Assembly (NCBI GenBank): GCA_016182965.1 | Contig: JACPFM010000057.1 | Span: 1-64,000, forward strand | Direction of reading: 5' to 3' | Source: Deltaproteobacteria bacterium | GTDB lineage: Bacteria; Myxococcota_A; Polyangia; Polyangiales; JADJMO01 | DNA: 64,000 nucleotides | Shown: piece after piece, positions 35,153 to 43,566 of the stretch | Numbering within the stretch: the stretch's first letter is position 1 | Layout: every line of letters starts with the position of its first letter | The notes under the pieces: generated by a model | What the model saw: only the letters and a program-made list of their open reading frames with translations | The model's database searches: none | What the model was told of the DNA's origin: nothing | Program-made: the position numbers and the translations under genes

Positions 35153-35539
35153 TCACTCGTCGTCGCTCTTCGATGCCTTCTTCGACTTCTTCGTCTTGGA
35201 CTCGCCGTCGTCGTCGTCGTCGCTGTCGGTCGAGGACTTCTTCGGCTTGTTCTTGTCACACACCGAGATGGCGAGGAACGCCGTGTCGAGGTTCGAGAGC
35301 TTCTTCACGATCTTCGCGGCGCACTTGTAGGCGTCCGGATCGCGCTCCTTCATCTCGTTCATGTTCTTGATGCACTTCGACATCGAGAGCTCGAACGGCT
35401 TCTTGCCGGAGGACGAGGACTCCTTCTCCTTGTCGGCGAGCTCCTGCAACTTGTTGCACGTCTGCTCGGGGGTGGGCGTGCAGCCGAACGCGCCGAGTGC
35501 GAGGGCGACGACGGCCAGAGAGGAAACGACGTGCTTCAT
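35153..35539 (-). CDS. Small lipoprotein with charged C-terminal tail
   Basis: A protein of 128 residues with a lipoprotein signal ending LALGAFGC. The middle part is helical with paired cysteines (CNKL, CIKNM, CAAKI, CDKN) and the last 28 residues are an alternating acidic/lysine low-complexity tail (DSDDDDDGESKTKKSKKASK). An AAGGAGCT ribosome binding site supports the ATG. No known family. Confidence 0.65.
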   Translation of the reverse strand: MKHVVSSLAVVALALGAFGCTPTPEQTCNKLQELADKEKESSSSGKKPFELSMSKCIKNMNEMKERDPDAYKCAAKIVKKLSNLDTAFLAISVCDKNKPKKSSTDSDDDDDGESKTKKSKKASKSDDE

Positions 35540-35725
35540 GGGAGCTCCTTCGAGACGCGCGACTCCATTGGTCGCTACGTGCTGCGCGCGAGCGTATCGA
35601 ACCTCCGGGCCCGGCGTCATCTCGATTGGCCGCTCGCGTCCGCTGGATCGAAGGTCCCGCCCGGCTGGCGTTCCTGGACACGGGGGACCGACCGGCACGG
35701 CCTGGCCGGCTGGGTCCGCCGCTTC

Positions 35726-35757
35726 TTGACAGGCCAATCTAGAATGATGATTCTAGA
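35726..35757 (+). promoter_or_regulatory. Promoter and palindromic operator of the TetR operon
   Basis: A consensus-like -35 box TTGACA (35726-35731) is followed by a perfect inverted repeat TCTAGAAT-N4-ATTCTAGA (35738-35757) that ends on the base before the regulator's ATG. Its position fits an autorepressed TetR promoter. There is almost no room for a leader or ribosome binding site, so a leaderless transcript or another start is possible. Confidence 0.7.
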
Positions 35758-36360
35758 ATGGTGGGTCGCGCTCCCCGGTTCGATCGCAAGGACATGGCCT
35801 CTGCCGCGCTGCGTCTGGTCGCCGATCGCGGGCCGCAGGCGGTGACCGTCGCCGCGGTGGCCAAGGAGGTCGGGGCGCCGACCGGCTCCATCTATCATCG
35901 CTACGAGAGCCGCGAGCAGCTGCTGGCCGAGCTGTGGATGGACGTCGTCGAGGGCTTCCAGGCAGGCTTCGTCGCGGCGCTCGCCAAGGCCGACGACGTC
36001 GACGGCGCCGCCGGCGCCGCTCGCTTCATGGCGCAGTGGACGCGCGAGCACGCCCTCGAGGCGCGCCTGCTCCTGCTCCACCGCCGGCAGGATTTCGTCG
36101 CCGGAGACTGGCCGGCTCCGCTCGCCGGGCGCGCGGCCGCGCTCGAGCCGCAGCTCGGCGCCGCGCTGCGGGCGTTCGCCCGGCGCGCGTTCGGTCGCTC
36201 CGACGCGGAGCTGATGGCGCGGCTGCGCTACGCGCTGCTCGACGCGCCGTTCGGAGGCCTCAAGCCGTACGTGCAGGCGGGCAAGCCGGTGCCGCGCGTG
36301 CTCGACGATCTGGTGGAGGAGACCGTGCGCGCGACGCTCGGCGACCTCGCGCGCGCGTGA
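35758..36360 (+). CDS. TetR/AcrR family transcriptional regulator
   Basis: A protein of 200 residues. The helix-turn-helix is at about 25-55 (VTVAAVAKEVGAPTGSIYHRYESREQLLAELW), the standard TetR pattern. The C-terminal ligand domain is not informative. The palindrome directly in front suggests autoregulation, probably together with the MaoC-like and SnoaL-like genes downstream. The ligand is unknown, possibly a fatty acyl or aromatic compound given the neighbours. Confidence 0.85.
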   Translation: MVGRAPRFDRKDMASAALRLVADRGPQAVTVAAVAKEVGAPTGSIYHRYESREQLLAELWMDVVEGFQAGFVAALAKADDVDGAAGAARFMAQWTREHALEARLLLLHRRQDFVAGDWPAPLAGRAAALEPQLGAALRAFARRAFGRSDAELMARLRYALLDAPFGGLKPYVQAGKPVPRVLDDLVEETVRATLGDLARA

Positions 36361-36361
36361 C

Positions 36362-36388
36362 CCGTCGTATCCGTCGTATTCCGTCGTG
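36362..36388. repeat. Short direct repeats CCGTCGTAT before the MaoC-like gene
   Basis: Three near-copies of CCGTCGTAT(T) lie between the TetR stop and the next ribosome binding site. They may be a leftover of slippage or part of a secondary regulatory site. Confidence 0.5.
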
Positions 36389-36406
36389 CCCCGAAGGAGG
36401 AGGGAG

Positions 36407-37321
36407 ATGCCCGCTCGCGAGATCGATCTGCGCTACGACGCGACGCCTTCGGCGCTCTCCTACATGCTGCGCGGCGCGCTGCCGGTGCCGCGCCGGATCG
36501 ATCTCTCGCCTCCCATCGCCGCGCGGTGGTCGGGACACCGGCCCGATCGGCAGCAGCTCGGCCGCTTCCTCGAGCTCACCGGCCTTCCGGCGGGCGCGAC
36601 GCTCCCGCTGCTCTATCCGCACACCTTCGGGTTCCGGTTGGCGATGGCGGTGCTCACCCACCCGGCGTTCCCCGTGCCCATCTGGGGCGTGCTGCAGATC
36701 CGCAACCACCTGCGCCAGCACCGCCCCATTCCCGTCGACGCCGCGCTCGACTTCGAGGCGCGGTTCGAAGGCGGGCGCGCGCTCGACAAGGGCGCGGAGC
36801 TCGATCTGCACACCACCGTGCACGTCTCCGGCGCCCTCGCCTGGGAGAGCACCGTCACGTTCCTCGCCCGCGGTCGCTTCGGCGCGGCGGGCGCGCCTTC
36901 GCCGCTCACGCGTTCGCCCTCCGACCTCGGTCCGGAGCTCGCGCGGTGGACCATGCGCGACGAGGGCCACTTGCGGTTCGGCGCCTTCACCGGCGACTAC
37001 AACGGCATCCACACCTGGGACTGGTACGCGCGGCGGTTCGGCTTCCGGCAGGCGCTCTACCACCCACCGCGCGTGCTCGGGGAGTGCCTCGCGCGCCTGC
37101 CCGCGATCGATCCCGCCGCACCGCAGCGCCTCGACGCGTGGCTCAAGGGACCGGTCCCGCACGGCGCGCCGGTGCGCCTGCACGCGCAGCCCGAGGGCGA
37201 CGCGACGACGTTCGCCCTCTTTGCGGACGGGAGAGGCGATCGCGGGCAGGACCGCCCGCGCGTCGTCGGACGATGGTCATGCACCGTGAAGGGACCGCCA
37301 TGGAACGATTCGAAGATCTGA
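36407..37321 (+). CDS. MaoC/hot-dog fold acyl dehydratase-like protein
   Basis: A protein of 304 residues. The second half (FGAFTGDYNGIHTWDWYARRFGFRQALYHPPRVLGECLARL, near 195-235) has the D/N-x-H-x-D arrangement of MaoC-type hydratases (GDYNGIHTWD). The N-terminal half (FPVPIWGVLQIRNHLRQHRPI) looks like a second hot-dog. Such proteins hydrate enoyl-CoA thioesters. An AAGGAGGAGGG ribosome binding site precedes the ATG. It is in operon with the TetR gene and overlaps the SnoaL-like gene by 22 bp. Confidence 0.68.
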   Translation: MPAREIDLRYDATPSALSYMLRGALPVPRRIDLSPPIAARWSGHRPDRQQLGRFLELTGLPAGATLPLLYPHTFGFRLAMAVLTHPAFPVPIWGVLQIRNHLRQHRPIPVDAALDFEARFEGGRALDKGAELDLHTTVHVSGALAWESTVTFLARGRFGAAGAPSPLTRSPSDLGPELARWTMRDEGHLRFGAFTGDYNGIHTWDWYARRFGFRQALYHPPRVLGECLARLPAIDPAAPQRLDAWLKGPVPHGAPVRLHAQPEGDATTFALFADGRGDRGQDRPRVVGRWSCTVKGPPWNDSKI

Positions 37322-37686
37322 TCACGCGCTTCCTCGAGGCGTGGAACGCGCAGGACGTCGAGCGCGTGCTCGACTGCTACACCGACGACGTGCGCTACCG
37401 CGATCCGAACACCCGCGGCGAGGTCGTCGGCCGCGACGCGCTGCGCCGCTACCTGACGAAGCTCTTCGTCGGCTGGCAGATGACCTGGGCGCAGCGGCAG
37501 GTGTTCGAGCTGCGGAACGAGACGGGCGTCGCGTTCTTGTGGCGGGCGACCTTCCGCCGCCCCGGGCAGGAGCTCGTGATCGAGGTCGACGGGATGGACC
37601 TCGCGATCCTCCGCGGCGCCCGCCTGTCGCGGAACGAGGTGTACTTCGATCGGGCCGCGCTGGCGCCCTTCCTCGGCACGCCTTGA
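37300..37686 (+). CDS. SnoaL/NTF2-like domain protein
   Basis: A protein of 128 residues. The N-terminal helix (FEDLITRFLEAWNAQDVERVLDCYTDDVRYRDP) and later strands fit the NTF2-like cone fold, used by ketosteroid isomerases, polyketide cyclases and SnoaL-type enzymes. Catalytic residues cannot be assigned. It starts inside the MaoC-like gene and ends just before a hairpin, so it closes the operon. Confidence 0.72.
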   Translation: MERFEDLITRFLEAWNAQDVERVLDCYTDDVRYRDPNTRGEVVGRDALRRYLTKLFVGWQMTWAQRQVFELRNETGVAFLWRATFRRPGQELVIEVDGMDLAILRGARLSRNEVYFDRAALAPFLGTP

Positions 37687-37691
37687 CGAGG

Positions 37692-37714
37692 CGAGATCGC
37701 GCTCACCGATCTCG
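37692..37714. terminator. Hairpin between convergent genes
   Basis: A perfect 8-bp stem CGAGATCG/CGATCTCG with a 7-base loop. No T-run follows on either strand, so it may stall or protect transcripts from both sides rather than terminate strictly. Confidence 0.45.
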
Positions 37715-37741
37715 GCTTCAGGCTCGAAGGACCGGCTTGGC

Positions 37742-38350
37742 TTACTCGTCGTGGCCGAACAACTCGCTCACGGACAGCTCGATCGCATCGAAAGGCTCCG
37801 CTCGGACGCGTTCGCCGACCGTCGCCGTGAGAATCTGGACGTACCCGGGTTCCGACCAGCGAAGGACCGTGAGCACCTCTGCGTCGGGGTCGAGGAGCCA
37901 GTAGTGCGGGACGCCGTGCGCGTGCAGCGTGCGCTGCTTCTTCACCAGATCGTACACCCGACCGGCGCGGCGCGCGGCGCCGCGACGCGTCGACGTCGAG
38001 AGCACCTCGCACGCCCAGTCGGGGCGCTCCTCGACGGGGAACGACGACGGCCTCGCCGGCTGGCGATCGCGTCGGAAGCCGACGACGTCGTGGCGGAACA
38101 CCTCTTCGAATTTCGGGTAGAGGACCTCCACCTCGGTCGCGAGCCACCAACCGCCCGGACCGCGCGGTCCTCCGCCGGAGCGGTTGAACGCGTCGAGCTG
38201 TCCGTTGACCTTGCTCTGGGCCTGTCCGTGATCGAAGGTGGGGGCTGCCCGTTCGATGAGCTCGCCGGCGATGAGCTCGACGGCCCGTCCCTCCGCGATC
38301 GCACGTGCGAAGTCATCACGGGTCGCTCGTCGGTGCGCGGCGTTCGCCAT
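37742..38350 (-). CDS. Uma2-family putative restriction-like endonuclease
   Basis: A protein of 202 residues of the Uma2 (DUF820) type, a PD-(D/E)xK nuclease fold. Typical parts are RAVELIAGELIERAAPT at about 23-39, HDVVGFRRDRQP near 90, and WACEVLSTSTRR with the catalytic E near 113. These proteins are common in cyanobacteria and myxobacteria and their role is unsettled. It stands alone, convergent with the SnoaL gene. Confidence 0.82.
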   Translation of the reverse strand: MANAAHRRATRDDFARAIAEGRAVELIAGELIERAAPTFDHGQAQSKVNGQLDAFNRSGGGPRGPGGWWLATEVEVLYPKFEEVFRHDVVGFRRDRQPARPSSFPVEERPDWACEVLSTSTRRGAARRAGRVYDLVKKQRTLHAHGVPHYWLLDPDAEVLTVLRWSEPGYVQILTATVGERVRAEPFDAIELSVSELFGHDE

Positions 38351-38375
38351 GCCGGGAGATTAGCACCGGCCGTCA

Positions 38376-40115
38376 TCACCGCCGCGCACGCGCCCACGCG
38401 AGCAGGCGATCGGCGTCCCAGGTGTTCGCCACGCGCTCCGGGTCGACCCCGGCGCGCTCGGCGTTGAGCGCGGCGAAGCGCACGCGATCGAGCTCGGTCG
38501 CGTGGTGGGCGTCGCTGGTGAGCACGAAGGTCACCTTGCGATCGCGGCCGCGGCGCAGCACGTCGACGGAGACGTCGAGGCGCGGCAGCCCGCCGTTCAC
38601 CTCGAGGGCGACGCCGTGCTCCTCGGCGGCGTCGAAGATCGCGTCGACGTCGACGTCGATGCCCGGCCGGCCGCCGATCATGCGCGCCGAGAGGTGGCCG
38701 ATCATGCGCACCGTCGGATCGCGCATCGCCTGGACGATGCGCGCGGTCTGCCGCTCGCGCGGCAGGTCGAAGTGATCGTGGACCGACGCGAGGCAGAAGT
38801 CGAACTGGCGGCGGAACTCGAGATCGTAGTCGAGGGCGCCGTCGGCGCCGATGTTCAGCTCGACGCCGTGGAGGAGCGCCATCGCGTCGCCGAGCTCGCG
38901 CTGCAGCGCCGCGATGCGCGCGCGCTGCTCGAGGAGCGCGTCGCGTCCGACGCCGGAGAGCGTGCCCTCGGCGTGATCGGTGATCGCGAGGACGCGGTAG
39001 CCCCGCGCGCGCGCGGCCGCGACGACGTCGCCGAGGTCGGAGCGGCCGTCGCCCGAGACGGTCGTGTGCACGTGGAAGTCGCCGCGGATGTCGGAGATCT
39101 GCCGCGGCAACGCGCCCCGCTCGGCGGCCTCGATCTCGCCCATGTCCTCGCGCAGCACCGGCGGGATGAACGGCAGACCGAGCGCGGCGTAGATCGCTCC
39201 CTCCGTCTCGCGCGCGATCACCCGCCCCGTCTCGAGCTCGGCGAGCGCGTACTCGTTGAGGGTAAAGCCGCGGGCGAGGGCGCGCTGGCGCAGCTTGACG
39301 TTGTGCGCCTTGGAACCCGTGAAGTAGAGCATCGCGGCGCCGAGCTGCTCGGGCTGCACCACGCGTACGTCGACCTGCGTGCCGCGGCGGGTGACGACGC
39401 TCGTCTTGGTGTCGCCGCGCACGAGCACGCGATCGACGACGCTCATCGCGACCATCGCGTCCATCACCGGCGCCGCGTAGGTCGCGGCGACGATGACGTC
39501 GACGTCGCCGACGGTCTCGCAGAACCGGCGCAGGCTGCCGCAGTAGCCGACGAACGACGCGCCGGGCACCTCGGAGAGGTGCGCGACGATGCGCTCGGCG
39601 AGGGGCAGCGCGACGGAGATCGGCGTGCGGCCTTCGCCCTGCGCCGCCATGCGCGCGAGCGTGTGCGCGAGCTTCTCCTCCGACTTCGCGCCGAACCCCT
39701 TGAGGCCGCGGAGCTTCTGCTCGGCCACCGCGCGCCTCAGGTCGTCGAGGCTCTGCACGCCGAGCTCGCTGCGCAGCCGGAGGACGCCCTTGGGACCGAG
39801 GCCCTGCACGTTCAACAGCGCGACCACGCTCGCAGGGAACTTCGCGCGCAGCTCGCCGAGCTTCGCCAGCTTGCCCGTGTCGAGGTACTCGCGGATCTTC
39901 GCCGCGGTGCTCTTGCCGATGCCCTCGAGCTTCTGCAGCTCGGTCACCGAGAGCTTCGCCACGTCCCCGGGGTAGCCCTCGATCGCACGCGCCGCGCTCT
40001 CGTAGGCGCGAACCCGGAACGACTGGACGTCGCCCTCCTCGAGCGTGGTCAGTCGCGTCAACTCCTCGAGCACGTCCAGGAGATCTCTGAGCACGTCTTG
40101 CTTCGTGTCGGCCAC
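38376..40115 (-). CDS. polX: DNA polymerase X with PHP domain
   Basis: A protein of 579 residues. Residues 1-310 form the polymerase beta-like part with helix-hairpin-helix motifs (LEGIGKSTAAKIREYLDTG near 65-85; VQGLGPKGVLRL near 104) and a nucleotidyltransferase site GDVDVIVAATY near 203. Residues about 340-579 are the PHP phosphoesterase domain (DFHVHTTVSGDG, ITDHAEG, HGVELNIG). PolX works in base-excision or gap repair. It is divergent from the LigD-type polymerase with only 23 bp between the two starts, which suggests a shared promoter region. Confidence 0.93.
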   Translation of the reverse strand: MADTKQDVLRDLLDVLEELTRLTTLEEGDVQSFRVRAYESAARAIEGYPGDVAKLSVTELQKLEGIGKSTAAKIREYLDTGKLAKLGELRAKFPASVVALLNVQGLGPKGVLRLRSELGVQSLDDLRRAVAEQKLRGLKGFGAKSEEKLAHTLARMAAQGEGRTPISVALPLAERIVAHLSEVPGASFVGYCGSLRRFCETVGDVDVIVAATYAAPVMDAMVAMSVVDRVLVRGDTKTSVVTRRGTQVDVRVVQPEQLGAAMLYFTGSKAHNVKLRQRALARGFTLNEYALAELETGRVIARETEGAIYAALGLPFIPPVLREDMGEIEAAERGALPRQISDIRGDFHVHTTVSGDGRSDLGDVVAAARARGYRVLAITDHAEGTLSGVGRDALLEQRARIAALQRELGDAMALLHGVELNIGADGALDYDLEFRRQFDFCLASVHDHFDLPRERQTARIVQAMRDPTVRMIGHLSARMIGGRPGIDVDVDAIFDAAEEHGVALEVNGGLPRLDVSVDVLRRGRDRKVTFVLTSDAHHATELDRVRFAALNAERAGVDPERVANTWDADRLLAWARARR

Positions 40116-40138
40116 GACGAACGGATACCCTTCGCGCG

Positions 40139-41467
40139 GTGAGCAAGGAAGAGGCTCCGGCGATCCTGCAGATCGAAGGTCGCGAGGTGAAGGTCTCGCA
40201 CCCGAGCAAGGTCTATTTCCCCGTGGCGGGCGTGACCAAGCTCGATCTGGTGAACTACTACCTCGCGGTCGCGCCGGGCGCGCTCGGCGGCATCCGCAAC
40301 CGACCGCTCGTGCTCAAGCGCTTCGTCGACGGCGCCGAGGGCCAGCCGTTCTACCAGAAGCGTGCGCCGAGCAACCGACCCGCGTGGCTCCGCACCGTCA
40401 CGCTCTCGTTCCCCTCCGGGCGCACCGCCGAGGAGCTCGTCGTCGACGACGCGGCCGGTCTCGCCTGGTGCACCAACCTCGGCAACATCGAGCTGCACCC
40501 GCACGCGGTGCGCGCCGACGATCTCGATCACCCCGACGAGCTGCGCGTCGATCTCGACCCGGGCCCCGGCGTCGCGTGGAGCGACGTGCGGCGCGTCGCG
40601 CTCGAGGTGAAGGCGCTCCTCGAGGATCACGGCCTCGTGGGCTGGCCGAAGACCAGCGGATCGCGCGGCATGCACGTCAACGTGCGCATCCACCCGCGCT
40701 GGGGCTTCGACGAGGTGCGCCGCGCGGCGCTCGCGCTCTCGCGCGAGATCGAGCGCCGGGCCCCGGCCATCGCCACCAGCAAGTGGTGGAAGGAGGAGCG
40801 GCACGGCGTGTTCCTCGACTACAACCAGAACGCGAAGGACCGCACGACCTGCTCGGCGTACTCGGTGCGGCCGCTGAAGGACGCGCGCGTCTCGGCGCCG
40901 CTGCGTTGGGACGAGGTCTCGACCTGCGAGCCCTCCGAGCTCACCCTCTTCACCATGCCGGCGCGCTTCCGCGCGATCGGCGACGTGCACGCCGGCATCG
41001 ACGAGGCGCCGGGATCGCTCGAGGGCCTGCTCGAGCTCTCGGCGCGCGACGAGCGTGCGGGGCTCGGCGACGCGCCGTGGCCGCCGCACTACCGGAAGAT
41101 GGAGGGCGAAGCGCCGCGCGTCGCCCCCTCGCGCGCCAGGCGCGCGGCGCCTCCGGGAGGCGCGAACGAAGGAGACGCGACCAAGACGGCGAGGCGTCGC
41201 GAGGCGCACCCGCTGATCGTGATCGCCAACTCGCCGAAGAAGGACGAGGCCCTGGCCGGTCTCGAGCGGTGGAAGGCGCGTCACCCCGAGGTCGCCGCCC
41301 TGCTCGCCGTCGACGACGTGCTCGTCGACTCGATGCGCGGCCGCTCGTCGACGTGGACCCGCGTGCGCGTGAACCTGCGCAACGTGCCCGAGGAGACGCG
41401 GCCGCCGCAGGAGAAGCCGGATCCGGACGACGATCCGACCGCTGCGTGGCGCCGGTCGTCGCGCTGA
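40139..41467 (+). CDS. LigD-type primase-polymerase (NHEJ)
   Basis: A protein of 442 residues consisting of the archaeo-eukaryotic primase-like polymerase domain of LigD (about 15-300). The metal motif is VDLDPGPGVAW near 140; GWPKTSGSRGMHVNV near 165 and the C-terminal ARDERAGL also match. No ligase or phosphoesterase domain follows; instead there is a Arg/Ala-rich linker and a short C-terminal segment. Such polymerases fill ends during bacterial non-homologous end joining. Its partner ligase may be the gene at 52739. Start GTG. Confidence 0.87.
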   Translation: MSKEEAPAILQIEGREVKVSHPSKVYFPVAGVTKLDLVNYYLAVAPGALGGIRNRPLVLKRFVDGAEGQPFYQKRAPSNRPAWLRTVTLSFPSGRTAEELVVDDAAGLAWCTNLGNIELHPHAVRADDLDHPDELRVDLDPGPGVAWSDVRRVALEVKALLEDHGLVGWPKTSGSRGMHVNVRIHPRWGFDEVRRAALALSREIERRAPAIATSKWWKEERHGVFLDYNQNAKDRTTCSAYSVRPLKDARVSAPLRWDEVSTCEPSELTLFTMPARFRAIGDVHAGIDEAPGSLEGLLELSARDERAGLGDAPWPPHYRKMEGEAPRVAPSRARRAAPPGGANEGDATKTARRREAHPLIVIANSPKKDEALAGLERWKARHPEVAALLAVDDVLVDSMRGRSSTWTRVRVNLRNVPEETRPPQEKPDPDDDPTAAWRRSSR

Positions 41468-41737
41468 ATCACCGGTCCGTTCGAAGACGCGACAGCCGTA
41501 CTAGTACCGCCGGCCGGAAGTGTCCGCATACATCGAGCGATGGGCCGCGGTACGCGGCAGCGGTAGCGGGCGCGGGAGCGGAAGCGTGAGCGGCGGCGGC
41601 AGCGGTCAGCGGGATGGGCTCGCGATCCGTGGTCCGACTCGGGTGCTATCGGGCTCGAGCCGGACACGGCTCCACGCGGTGCGGTCTCGACGCGCTTGGC
41701 GCCGGCGCAGGGTTCGCGCTACACCTCTCCGCTGCGC
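41468..41737. other. Low-complexity intergenic region
   Basis: About 270 bp without a gene. A stretch at about 41555-41610 is made of GCGG/GAGCGG-type short repeats. It should contain the promoter of the following lipoprotein gene, which I cannot place. Confidence 0.4.
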
Positions 41738-42721
41738 ATGCGTCGTCTGGTCCTCTTGCTCGTGGTCAGCGCGCTCGCGGGGTGCCGCGGCGAGTCGGTC
41801 GCGGAGTCCGACCACGACGCCGGCGACGACACCTCCGTCGAAGCGGCGTCTGACGACGGCGTCGACTCCAGTTCGCCCGACACCAGCGCCGATGGTGGAT
41901 CGGACACGCTCGTCGACGCCGCCGACACGCCCGCCGATTCGAGCTCCGTCGACTCGGTGGCCCCCGACGCCGACGCGGCGAGCGACGCCGCGCTCGTGCC
42001 GTTCGAGTCGGCCGGCAACGACTCGCAGTGCGGCGCCACGCGCGGCGCGCGGATGGTCTACGTCCCCGTCGCTCCCACGTTCTGCATCGACACCCACGAG
42101 GTGAGCGCCGCCGAATACGTGCAGTTCCTCCAGGCGACCGACAAGAAGGCGGAGCCCGCCTTCTGCGATTGGAACAAGGGCGACTACGGCTCGCCCATCA
42201 CGATCCCCGCGAGCGCGCTGCCCGTCGTGATGGTCGACTTCTGCGACGCCCACGCGTACTGCGCGTGGGCCGGCAAGCGGCTGTGTGGCGATCGGGCGAG
42301 CGACGGGGTGGGCCTGTCCGACGCCTACGCCAACAGCCAGTGGACGGTCGCCTGCGTCAACGGTCCGGCGATCACCGAGTGGTCGGTGGGCTCGACGACG
42401 CCTGCGATGGGCACGTGTCGGCTCGAGATGCCCGGCGCAGGGCCCGCGCCGGTGGGCAGCCTCGGGGGCTGCGTGGGTATCGAGCCGCCGTACAATCGTG
42501 TGTTCGACATGTCCGGCAACGTCGAGGAATGGGACACGTCCGGCTGCAGGAATCTCCGCGCCGGGACCACCCCCGAAGATCGGCTGACGATCCAGTGCGG
42601 GCGCCGCGGCGGGTCGTACGTGAACTCGATCAAAGACGGGAAGTGCGTGACGTTCGGCTCGGCACCGATCGACACACGCACCGCGCAGCGCGGCTTCCGC
42701 TGCTGCAAGGGCCCTCTCTAG
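41738..42721 (+). CDS. FGE-sulfatase-like domain lipoprotein
   Basis: A protein of 327 residues with signal LLLVVSALAGC and an Asp/Ser/Ala-rich linker (about 20-90). The remainder is an FGE-like (SUMF1) domain: MVYVPVAPTFCIDTHEVSAAEYVQFL, FCDAHAYCAWAGKRLC, FDMSGNVEEWD and RRGGSYVNS near the end. The catalytic cysteine pair of true formylglycine-generating enzymes is not clear, so it is probably a non-catalytic or divergent member, as is common among myxobacterial lipoproteins. It is convergent with the GNAT gene, with the heptamer array between. Confidence 0.78.
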   Translation: MRRLVLLLVVSALAGCRGESVAESDHDAGDDTSVEAASDDGVDSSSPDTSADGGSDTLVDAADTPADSSSVDSVAPDADAASDAALVPFESAGNDSQCGATRGARMVYVPVAPTFCIDTHEVSAAEYVQFLQATDKKAEPAFCDWNKGDYGSPITIPASALPVVMVDFCDAHAYCAWAGKRLCGDRASDGVGLSDAYANSQWTVACVNGPAITEWSVGSTTPAMGTCRLEMPGAGPAPVGSLGGCVGIEPPYNRVFDMSGNVEEWDTSGCRNLRAGTTPEDRLTIQCGRRGGSYVNSIKDGKCVTFGSAPIDTRTAQRGFRCCKGPL

Positions 42722-42776
42722 ATCAGCGGTCGCAACTGCGAGACGTCGGATTGTGGCTGGCCACGCAGACTGGGTG

Positions 42777-42887
42777 ATCAGTCGTCGGTTCGTCAGGGCG
42801 AGGCTGCGGGTTCTCCTGGCCTCCGTTCGGCTGACGACTGACGACTGACGACTGACGACTGACGACTGACGACTGACGACTGACGAC
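42777..42887. repeat. CTGACGA heptamer array, inverted, between convergent genes
   Basis: Eight perfect tandem CTGACGA units (42831-42887) follow an arm of the opposite orientation (ATCAGTCGTC-GGTTCGTCAG, 42777-42796). The unit is the same as in the nirJ leader and near 57071. RNA from either strand could fold the arms together. Confidence 0.88.
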
Positions 42888-42889
42888 GC

Positions 42890-43393
42890 TCAGCGAAGCT
42901 GCTTGCGGAGGACCTCCGCGCGCAGCGCCGTCCCGAGCACGTCGGTGTCGAACAGCTCGCCGGTCGGGTGATAGCCGCACGCGATCCAGAACGCGCGGCC
43001 GGCGGCGTTGACCAGCTCGACGCCGAGCGACACCTGGCGCGCGCCGCGCGAGGCCGCGTACTGCTCGACGAGCGCGACGCCCGCGCGCCCGACCCCGCGT
43101 CGCTGGTGCGCCTCGGAGACGAGGAACACGCCGATCCACGCCGCCCCGACGGCCGGATACGTCGGCAGCACGTCGGCGGCGCCGACGATCTCGCCGCCGC
43201 GATCGAGGCCGAGGAACACCTTCTCGTGACCCGGGGGACCGACGAGCATCTCGTCGCGCACGTACTCGCGCGGGACCTCGCGGCGGCCGATCAGCAGCTC
43301 GAAGAAGGAGGGCACGCCGCCGTACACCGCGACGACCACGTCGAGATCGGCGACCGTGAGTCGCCGCAACGAGAGCCGCGCCGCGTGCGACAT
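42890..43393 (-). CDS. GNAT-family N-acetyltransferase
   Basis: A protein of 167 residues. The acetyl-CoA-binding motif is VSEAHQRRGVGRAGVALVEQ at about 93-112, with the preceding strand AAWIGVFLV and the later AAGRAFWIACGYHPTG. The substrate is unknown. The stop is 2 bp from the heptamer array. Confidence 0.85.
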   Translation of the reverse strand: MSHAARLSLRRLTVADLDVVVAVYGGVPSFFELLIGRREVPREYVRDEMLVGPPGHEKVFLGLDRGGEIVGAADVLPTYPAVGAAWIGVFLVSEAHQRRGVGRAGVALVEQYAASRGARQVSLGVELVNAAGRAFWIACGYHPTGELFDTDVLGTALRAEVLRKQLR

Positions 43394-43450
43394 ACGAGCT
43401 ACTCTACGGAGTCCTCCTCGAGGATGCGACGCCGCAGGAATGGTGCCGAC

Positions 43451-43509
43451 AAAAAGGGCGTCACCCCTCGGCTTCGCACGGACGGGTGTGCGGGCCGAGA
43501 GGTGACGCG
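43451..43509 (-). terminator. Rho-independent terminator of the cytochrome gene
   Basis: Read on the minus strand, a 15-bp stem GCGTCACC-CTCGGC / GCCGAG-GGTGACGC (one mismatch) is followed by CCTTTTTG. It lies about 60 bp after the cytochrome stop. A clear U-tract terminator is unusual at this GC content. Confidence 0.78.
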
Positions 43510-43566
43510 GAGGACACTGGGAGACTCGCAGCGAGGGCCCTCCGACCCTCGCTGCGACGTATCACA

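Noticed and set aside
41738..42721. Functional formylglycine-generating enzyme
   Set aside because: The closing motif region lacks the clear paired catalytic cysteines, and no sulfatase gene is nearby.
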